Origin: Phycisphaerales bacterium UBA7800
GTDB taxonomy: Bacteria; Planctomycetota; Phycisphaerae; Phycisphaerales; Phycisphaeraceae
Length of the DNA stretch: 64,000 nucleotides
Direction of reading: 5' to 3'
Assembly (NCBI GenBank): GCA_002480565.1
Contig: DLCK01000047.1
Span: 24,837 to 88,836, forward strand
Made by a program: the position numbers and the translations under genes
Notes under the pieces: model-generated
Database searches by the model: none
What the model saw: the letters and a program-made list of their open reading frames with translations, nothing else
What the model was told of the DNA's origin: nothing
Part shown: positions 1 through 9,900 of the stretch, one piece after another
Numbering within the stretch: the stretch's first letter is position 1
Layout of the letters: every line of letters begins with the position of its first letter

Positions 1-1
1 T

Positions 2-754
2 GGATTTACAAGTATTACAGACGTGTTCCAGATTTGGGGCAATCGTGTAGATCAAGGTATTGATGATCCAGTAGGCCCAGACTATATCTATGATATGAAT
101 CATGACAGTTACGTAAGTATCTCGGATGTGTTCATTGCCTGGGCAAATCGTAAGTCGCAAGGTATTGATGAAGGTTTAAGCTTTATTACTCCTCCTGCTT
201 CCTTGATGCTCACCGGCTCGGTAGATGAACCATCGACGCAGGTAATCACACTTGCTGATATTCAGGCTGTGCAATCGGAGGCTTTGGCTTACTGGCAACA
301 GCAGGATATCACGGAGGCCCAGTGGCAATTACTGACCGGCGTGCAGGTTCAGATTGGCGACTTGGCGGGCAATCAATTGGGACAGACCCAAGGCAACCTC
401 ATTACCTTGGATATCAATGCGGCTGGCGCGGGTTGGTTCATTGATCAGTCCCCAGCTGACAGCGCTGAGTTCATCCTCACCGGCGACCAGTGGATCGCGG
501 AAGACAGCAGTGATGCCTTTGGCAAGGTTGATCTTTTGACCGTATTAGCTCACGAGTACGGTCATGTGCTTGGTCATGCTGATGAATCGATTAGCGATGC
601 CGATCACGGCCTGCTGGATGCAGCTTTGGCAACTGGAACTCGTCGACTTTCGTTGAAACCGATTTTAGAACATAACAATTCAGTCTCAAATGATTTGGAT
701 CAAGTAATCACAGGCAATTATGTCTTGGAGTACCTTGATGAATCAGTTGACTGA
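2..754 (+). CDS. 3' end of secreted protein with dockerin-like repeats and a HExxHxxGxxD metalloprotease-like domain (5' end outside window)
   Basis: The reading frame is open to the left edge, so only the C-terminal 250 residues are visible and the true start lies upstream. The first 60 residues hold two dockerin-type/EF-hand-like repeats: (G)FTSITDVFQIWGNR and, about 35 residues later, DMNHDSYVSISDVFIAWANR. The second has the D-x-N-x-D calcium-loop pattern. Near residue 180 comes VLAHEYGHVLGHADE, which fits HExxHxxGxxD: two His and an Asp as zinc ligands and Glu as base, as in several secreted metzincin-like peptidases. Such domains occur at the ends of large planctomycete surface proteins (family knowledge). 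The product is probably exported and may be processed or anchored by this region; substrate unknown. It stops 214 bp before the autotransporter gene, which has its own start signals. Function of the whole protein cannot be given from this fragment. Confidence 0.75.
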   Translation, partial: GFTSITDVFQIWGNRVDQGIDDPVGPDYIYDMNHDSYVSISDVFIAWANRKSQGIDEGLSFITPPASLMLTGSVDEPSTQVITLADIQAVQSEALAYWQQQDITEAQWQLLTGVQVQIGDLAGNQLGQTQGNLITLDINAAGAGWFIDQSPADSAEFILTGDQWIAEDSSDAFGKVDLLTVLAHEYGHVLGHADESISDADHGLLDAALATGTRRLSLKPILEHNNSVSNDLDQVITGNYVLEYLDESVD

Positions 755-804
755 TTAAAAAAGAAATAAATGTTTGAGTCATTGGCTCATCACGACCTGC
801 ATGG

Positions 805-822
805 TTATGATAACGATCATAA
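805..822. other. Small perfect hairpin between surface-protein genes
   Basis: TTATGAT-AACG-ATCATAA forms a perfect 7-bp stem 50 bp after the preceding stop codon. No T-run follows, so it is not a convincing intrinsic terminator. It may be a dyad operator or an RNA 3' end structure. Confidence 0.4.
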
Positions 823-915
823 GTCAAACCGGGCCGATGTCTCATTTGGGGTTCAGATAAGTCAATTAAACGGCATGTCACCGATCATCCGATCGATCCC
901 CATTGACATCATTTG

Positions 916-931
916 TCAGGAGCTATCCTGA
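916..931 (+). other. Leader hairpin upstream of the autotransporter gene
   Basis: TCAGGA-GCTA-TCCTGA is a perfect 6-bp inverted repeat 37 bp before the chosen GTG start. Role unknown. Confidence 0.35.
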
Positions 932-968
932 TAGACAAACAGAGATCCAGTTCATAGAGGAACGACCT

Positions 969-3900
969 GTGAAGAATAATTTAGTCGTAACAGCACTCTC
1001 AATTTTGGTTGGTTTCCAACCGGTATTGGCCGACACCCCGACAATTGAAGGTGGTGATCACACGCTGACTGCAAATACTGCCAATCAGTCGATCAACATC
1101 ACAGTTTCAGGTGGTGACAACTTCGCAGGCCTAGAGCCACGCATTCAAATCGGCGATGGTGCCACAGGCCCAACGATTAACCCGGCTTTTGTGGATGATG
1201 ACAATAAGAAACGTGTAGACACTCAAAGTGGCATCATGAATGGTTGGACGCTTGATAGTGTCCTCATTAGTGATACTGATCGGCATGTTACAGGCTCGGT
1301 TGGTAGCATCCCCCCTTCAAATGTCGCTGCATCCGGCTTGTTGCTGGTTTTGGAAATTGATACCACAGGCATCACATCAGGTCGCTTTGGCATCTTGTTC
1401 GAAGGAACGTCAATAGGTGACACACAATTGTTGGACACCTTATCCAATGTACTGCCTGCAAACTTCAACTCCGGCACCATCGCAGTCGGTGCCAACCCGC
1501 TGGTTATCTGGAACGGTGATGACAACGCCAACAACACTAACTTCACCAACGACCTCAATTGGCTGCATCATGCAGCACCGCTTGCTGGCGACACCATTCA
1601 ATTCGGTGGCACGATCGGCACTGCGGTCAACATGGACCAGACCGCCAACACGGCTTATCACTCCATCACCTTTAACAGTGATGCTCAGGGGTTTGTCCTT
1701 GATGGCAATGCTGTCGGTATTCTTGATGGGGGTTCAATCACCAATAACTCTGCTTTGACTTTCAGCTATGACGATGGCAGTGGCCCGGACACCGTTGGGC
1801 AAGTCATCCTTGTTGATATCAAACCTTCAGGCGATCTGACCCTTGATGCAGCAGCAGGTGATATCAGTTTGTATGGCAATATCTCGCTGACCGGAACCAG
1901 CACGCTCACCATTGATGGTGCAGCTGGTAAGACAGTCGATATGCTGGGCAACATTACCGGATCGACGGCAATCGTCGATGTGGATACGCTTGGCAATTTC
2001 ATCCTTGCTGGCACCAACACCTTCGGCACGTTGAATCTCAACAGTGGTACCACGGAAATCGAAGACGGTACCGCATTGCTTGATACCGCGACGGTCAACA
2101 TTGCCAACGGCGCGAACATGCAATTGCTCAATAATGAAACCACCGGCGTCATTGATGCCGAAGTCGGTTCGACAATCAATCTTCAGACCAACCTCCTGTT
2201 CCTTACCGGCACAGGTATCACGCTCGATGGCACCATCACCGACAACGTCGGCGCTGGTGATCATGACTTCGGAGCAGCCGGCGGACTCGGCCTTAACACC
2301 GATGGCACCGTTTCCATCTCTGGTGCCAATGATTACTCACTTGGTACCATTTTGGGTAATAACAATACCGGTGGCACAAGTGTCATGGGTAATACCATCA
2401 CTTCCCCGGATGTCACCATCTCCAACAACGCAGCTTTCGGTGATGGTGGACTCGTACTCAACAGCGGTTCACTGACTGCTTCAGGCAATCTGACCTTGGG
2501 CAACTTCGTGAACATCGGTGGCGATTACACCTTCGGCGCTGGCGGTGACCTGATCTTCACCAATGACGTGGGCATTGATGGTTCGCTGGCAGATGGTGAT
2601 GACGTGATCGGCATGAATCTTGCCGCCGCTTCACGAACCTTGACCGTCAACAATGACACGACCTTTGCCGGCTCGATTAACGGTACAAAGAACATCATTA
2701 AAAACGGCACGGGAACTTTGCTCTTCTCAGGAGACAATAACAGCGGCGATGGCATCTTCACCGGTGAAGTCCAAATCGATGCAGGCACCGTCAAAGTCAC
2801 CAACGACATGTCCGCAGCTGATGGCTTTACCATCAATGCAGGCACGCTGACTGTCGATGACAGTGCTCTGTTACACAGTGAAGCATTTGTCGATCTGGAT
2901 AGTTCGTCAGCAGTCTTTAATGTCGATACAAATATCAGCGTCCCCGAAATGAGCGGTGTCGCAGGATCATCCGTTGTTGTCAGCACAGGTAACAGTCTGA
3001 CACTTGGTGCAGCTGCACAGGACACCATTGATGACAATCTGGAATTCACAACCTTTAATGGCGTCATGTCCGGCGGCGGCAACCTCATCATTGCTGCTGA
3101 AGCAGGCGATCCTCCGGGCATCGTCACCTTCACCGGTAACAATACTTTTACAGGTAACACCACAATCAACTCCGGTGCATTTGTCGTTGGAGGTACACAT
3201 GCAAGTGCAGTGACCGTCAACAACACCGGTATCTTCGGCGGTGACGGTACTGTCAACAATGATGTCACCATCAACAGTGGCGGCGAACTCACCGCAGTGG
3301 ATTCATCAGACCCAACTGACGATGGGATTCAGACCTTCAATGTCGTTGGCGATGTGAACATTGCTTCAGGCGGTATCCTCTTTGCAATCATTGATGTGAC
3401 CGGCGGAACAGCAACCAGTGACCTGATCAATGTCACCGGCGGCATGACTTTATCCAATGGTGCCGTTCTGGATATTGCCGAAAAAGCCGGCAGTGTCATG
3501 GAAGCTGGCAAAGAGTTTACCATTGCTTCAGCAAGCTCAGGCATCACCAACAACGGTGCATCAATCAACGAAGATATTTCCGGCTTCAGTTTTGAAGCAT
3601 CCATTGTGAATAACGATTTGATCCTCACTTCCATGTTACAGACCGAAGCGACATGGCTGGTGGGTGATGGCAATTTCTCAGTTGAATCGAATTGGGATAA
3701 TGATCCTGATGGTGTCCAAAGTGATGCTGATGATCTGGTCCTTGTTTTCAAAGGTGACAACACTGCTGGCAGCCATACCGTCAACGCAGACGAAGCGCCA
3801 TACTCCAGTATCGGTGGTATTCGTTTTGACAACACCACAGACACCTTCACAATTACCGGTGGTTTGCTGACCTTCAATAACACACTTTCAGCAAGCATCG

Positions 3901-6900
3901 TCAACAATACGGCACAGACCCAGACCATTGAAAATAACATTGCCACCAGCGCAATCGTCGATCTGGAAATTGATGCAGATGCCGGCGACCTGATACTTTC
4001 AGGTGACATTGCTAACAACAATCAATTGACCGTCATTGGTGATAACGACACCACCCTCAGTGGTGTAATCTCCGGCACAGGCGCTCTGTCCAAGAGTGAA
4101 GATGGAACCCTGACAATCACCGGCACCAACACCTACACCGGCAACACCACGCTCAGCGGTGGCACGATCCTCGTCGGTAACGATCTAGCCTTCGGTTCGA
4201 CGGGCACGCTCAATCTCGCAGGCGGTACTCTCCAGTCCGACAACGACACGCGAACCATTGCCAACGACCTGAGCATCTCCGGTGACTTTGCTACCAGTGG
4301 CAACATCCTGACACTTTCCGGTGCCAATGCCACACTCAACGGCGGCAGCCATGACATCACCGTCAGTAACACGCAAACTTTTATCAACGGCACTTGGACC
4401 AATGGCTCACTCACCAAAAAGGGAGCAGGGGACTTGGTCGTCGCAGGCACGCTGGATTTGACCACACTGGAGATTGCGGAAAATACCGTCTCCTTCACCG
4501 GCCCCAATCCCACGACCGCAACCACAGCATTGAACCTCAGTGGTGCAACCGCACAGTTGAACTTTGACCAGACCGCCTTGACCACCGTCCAAGTCGCATC
4601 GCTGACTGGTGTCGCAGGCAGCTCCATTAACCTCGGTGATGATGGCAGTACGCTCTCAATCGAAGGCTCAGATACAACCACATTCTCCGGTACCATCACC
4701 AATGTTGATGGCCAATTGCGATACGCCGGTTCCGGCCAGCAAACACTCGCTGGTGCCAACACCTACACAGGTGACACCATTGTTGATGCTTCAGCCACCG
4801 GCACACTTTCCATCACCGGATCCGTCGCAGGCGATGTCATCCTCATGGATGGCGTGGGTGCTTCGGACCCCACCTTGGAGCTTGGTGATGATCCCATGGC
4901 AACGGGTACCACGCTGACTATTCAAGGTAGTAACCTTGCTGCAGCGACAAATGCAGCGACTCTTGGCAGTGATGTCAACATCGTCGTCGAGAACGACTTT
5001 GCATTCGCCGGCACCAACAGCATGACCATCGCTGGTCCAGTAGACCTTAACGCAGAAAACCAGGTGCTGACTGTCAACGAAGGTGCAACCGTTCTGACAC
5101 TCAGTGGCATCGTCTCCAACGGCGGCCTGGCCAAGTCCGGCGCGGGGCAAATCAACCTGATAGGTACCAACACCTTTGCCAACGGTTTTACGCTCAATGC
5201 CGGCACCGTCGGAATTGGCAATGATGCAGCTTTAGGCAGCGGAACCTTTGTCATCAACGGTGGCACCGTCACCGCACTGGGCAATGGTGCTATAACCAAT
5301 GCAGTGGTTGTCGCAAACGACTTTGCAGTCACCGGTGACAGTACCGCGAGCTTTGGAAGCAGTGTGGATCTCAGCGGTGCAAGCCGCACCGTCACTGTTA
5401 CTGGAGCAGGTGTCACCACCTTCCAGGACATCACCAACGGTGATCTGGTTAAAACCGGGGCAGGCGAAGTGACCCTTGCCGGGACCAATGATCTGACTAC
5501 GGGTCTGACAGTCAATGCAGGCACGGTGAATCTCGGAAGCGCAGCAGCACTCAATGCAGGCGATAATCTGACCATTAATGATGGCACCGTCAACATCATG
5601 AGCGGACTGACCGTGGCGGACCTTTCGGGTACTGGCGGCATCCTGAATCTCGGGGGCGGGACATTGACCTTTGGTGATGACACCGATGCAACCTTGGCAT
5701 CCACCATCACCGGCAGCAACGCCATCCAAAAAACAGGATCAGGCACCCAAGTCTTCAGCGGCACCAACACCTACACCGGTGGCACCGTGCTGACCAACGG
5801 CAATCTGGCAATCACCAATAACAGTGCTCTGGGAACCGGCAATATCTTCGCAAACGGCGGTACTCTCCAGGCAAACAGCAGTGGCTTGAGTCTCACCAAT
5901 AATGTCGATACCACTGCCGCCGATTTTGCGGTCACCGGAACCACCGGCAATGACCTGACTCTCTCAGGCATCATCAGTGGTGCCAACGGCGTCACCAAAA
6001 CCGGGGCCAACACCGTGACCCTCTCCGGTGCCAATACCTACGCCGGCACCACCACCATCTCCGCTGGTACACTCGGGCTTTCCGGTGGCAGCGCAATTGC
6101 CGATACCGGTGCAGTGAACATTACCGACGCCAGTGCAACCTTATTACTCAATGACAGTGAAACCATCGGCTCACTGACAGGCACCGCAGGTAGCGTCAAC
6201 CTCCAAAGCAATGATCTGACCTTTGGCGATGCAAACGACACGACCTTTGCGGGTAACATCACAGGTACCGGTGGCATCACCAAGCAAGGTCTTGGCAACG
6301 TCACACTCTCGGGAACCAACGACTTTACCGGTGGTGTGAATTTCACCTCTGGCACGTTGACGCTTGAGGGTGGCAGCGCTCTTAGCGACTCGGTTCTGTT
6401 GATCCAGTCCTCAGGTTCACAACTGACACTCGGTGCTGATGAAGCCATCGGTGCTTTGTCCGGTGACGGTACGGTTGAACTTGGTGCCAACACGTTGGAA
6501 TTAGCAGGCACGGCTTCGACCGCCTACACCGGCGTGATCCAGGGAACCGGTGGCCTGAACTACAACAACTCCGGCAATATGGAACTCGGAGGGGCCAATA
6601 CCTTCTCAGGTAACTTCACAGTCAACAACGGCCGCATCAATCTCAGCGGCAGTGTTCTCAACAGTGACACCGTCAACATCAATGACGGCGGCAGTTTACT
6701 TGCCAACAACTCCGGCGGTAACGCACTGGCTGATACCGCCGTCGTCAATGTTGCTTCGGACGGCAGGTTCGAAAATGATGAAGTTGAAACCATCAAGTCG
6801 CTCAACGTTGTCTCAGGCGGCAATGTGGCACTTGGCAATGATCTGACCCTTGATGATTCAGCAAGCACTATTGCAGGCGATATCTCAGGCTCCGGTAACT

Positions 6901-9900
6901 TGAACATCATCGGCGAATCCACCGTGGCCCTCAGTGGCACCAACGCTTCGACCGGCACCACCACCATCAGTGGTGACGGCGCAAGCAATCAATCGATGCT
7001 CACATTATCAGGTACTTCTACCGCTGGCGCCTTGGTCGTCAACGGCTTTGGTAATGTCGACCTCACCGGTTCAGCAGGCGATGTCACCGTCAACAACAAC
7101 GGCTCACTGCTGACCACAGCAGGGGCTACCGACACCGCGACCATCACCGGCGACTTTGTTCTCAATGCTGGCGGCAGCCTCAATGTCGATATCAGCAACA
7201 ATGCCGGGGCTTTGACCAATGACGTTTACAATGTCGCTGGCAATGCAACCCTTGCAGACAATTCCATCATTGCCATCAACGACCTTGGCCCCTCTGCCAT
7301 CGCCATTGATGATTCATTTGAATTCCTGACTTTCGATGGCACGCTCACTTCCACGCTGGCCAATGTCCGTTTGCAGGAAAGCCTCTCGGATGTCGCCTTC
7401 TCCCTGACCAGTGACGGTTCAGCTTTGACGCTTAATACGATTGCGGTCACCAATATCACTTGGGACGGCGAAGGTAACGACGGCCTGTTCTCTACCACCA
7501 ACAACTGGGATGATGATGTCAATGGCGTGACCTTCGACAACACCACCGATGCCACAGCATGGGACCTTGATGGCAAGGGCATCGTCTTCTCCGGCAACAC
7601 CAATAATGGTGGCAACGTCAATGCGGACAACGGTGGCAATGGCGCCACCACCCGATACAAACGTGTGGCTTCGCTTGAGTTTCTTGATACCAATGAAGTC
7701 TTTACCGTTGATGGCTTGTCTTTGAACTTCATTGATGGACAAACCACTGACATCACCAACAACGCCACGCAACATCACGTCATCAACAACAGTGTCGTCA
7801 CAGGTGACGGCACCATGACCGTCAACGCCAATACAGGCGACCTGACCTTTGGTGGTGGCATCACCAATAACGGCGGCATCATCTTTACCGGCGATAACGA
7901 CACCACCATCGGTGATGCAATCTCCGGCGCAGGAGCGGTTATCAAGAACGGCAACGGCATGCTTGATCTGACTGTGGCAAGCACCTATTCCGGTGGCACC
8001 ACACTCGCATCAGGCACCATCCGTCTCGGTGACGATGCAGCACTGGGCACTGGCGTCCTGACCATTAACGGCGGTACCCTCAATGCCAACGGCGATCGAA
8101 CCATTGCCAACGATATCGAACTCAACAATGATGTGACGATTGCAGGAAGCAACTTCGACTTCTCCGGTGCAGTGACCAATACCGGCACCAACATCTTGAC
8201 CATCGACAACACCCAAACCGAATTCTCCGGCAACATCACCGGCGGCGGCATCGGCAAAGAAGGCTCCGGCCTGCTGATCCTCTCAGGTTCAAACACACTT
8301 ACCAGCCTCGGTGTCAGCGAAGGCACCGTCCGACTCGATAACACCGCAGCAGTCGCCGGTGATACCGCAGTGACCATCTCCGGGACATCGCTTCTGGATA
8401 ACAATGCAGGTGGCGATCTCACCATCGACTCACTGGCTGGTGACGCTGGTGCGACCTTTGATACAGGTGGCTTTAAGGTCACCATCGACGGTGCAAGCAC
8501 CACGACCTTTGCGGGCACGATCACCAATGTCGGGCTAGGCGAAGTTGAACACACCGGAACCGGTCAACTGACCCTCTCCGGTGATAACACCTACAACGGT
8601 CCAACCACCATCACCGCAGGCACCGTCGCAATCACCGGCAGTGTCGATGGTAATGTCGAGGTCAACGGCGGCACCTTCATCATCGGAGCAGATGATGCCA
8701 TCGAAGACGGTGATTCACTGATCATCAACTCCGGCAATCTCCAATCCAATAACGATGCCCGGAACCTCAGCAGTGGTGTGGATGTGACCGTCAAAGGCGA
8801 CTTTGCCATCACCGGCACCAACGATCTGCAACTCTCCGGCGATGTGGATTTGACTGCTGGTAGCCGCACCATTACCACCACGGATGCTGCCAACACCACC
8901 ACACTCAGCGGGGTGATCTCTAACGGTGGCATCACCAAGGATGGAGCCGGTGAATTGCTCCTCTCAGGCACCAACACCTTTGCCGATAGCACCACGCTAA
9001 CGGCGGGCACCTTGACTCTGGGTAACGATGCTGCGTTGGGCTCAGGAGGCCTGACCATCAACGGTGGTGCCTTGGCATCCGATGACGATGCACGCAGCAT
9101 TGCCAATACAATTGCAATTAATGAAGACTTTACGCTCGGTGGCACCAACGACTTGGCGATCACCGGTACGGTCTCTCTGGCAGGTGGTGACGCTGAACAC
9201 ACGCTGACCGTGAATAACGACACCAGCATCACCAACAACATCACGGCCGGCGATATGACCCTTGCTGGAACCGGAATGCTCTCGATCTCCGGCGATAACG
9301 ACTTTACCACTGGCGTCACAGTGACCAACGGCACGCTGAGTGTCGATAGTTCCACAGCGTTTGATGCAGGGGATAATCTCACCATCAATGGTGGCCTGGT
9401 TGATATCAATTCCTCAACTGTCGTCGCAGACCTTTCAGGTACCTCAGGCACACTCAATGTTGATGCGGCAATGGCGTTTGGTGATGACACCGATACGACA
9501 CTCGGATCGGTCCTTACTGGTGCTTCACAAATCCAAAAACTCGGAAGCGGAACCCAGACCCTAACTGGAAACAGCAGCACCTTCACAGGCGGCATAGTGG
9601 TCAATCAGGGAACAGTAGCAGTGGGGCATGCCAATGCGTTGGGTAGTTCAGCAACCACACTCAACGGTGGTACACTTGCCTCAGCCTTGGATGATGTCTC
9701 GCTGGCAAACAATGTTGTTCTTACAGCCGACTCGACCATCAATGCAGATACCGACCTGGACATGGTCCTTACCGGCATCGTCTCCGGCGGATTCGCAGTC
9801 GATAAAACTGGGGCAGGCGATCTTGAGCTTCAAGGTCAGAACACCTTCAACACCCTCAATATCACTGAAGGTAATGTCTATCTGAATCATGGTTCTGACG

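Noticed and set aside
2525..9604. Several 200-340-codon antisense frames across the autotransporter
   Set aside because: Codon-bias shadows of a repetitive Thr/Gly/Asn-rich gene; they are low complexity (Ser/Pro/Val) with no start signals.
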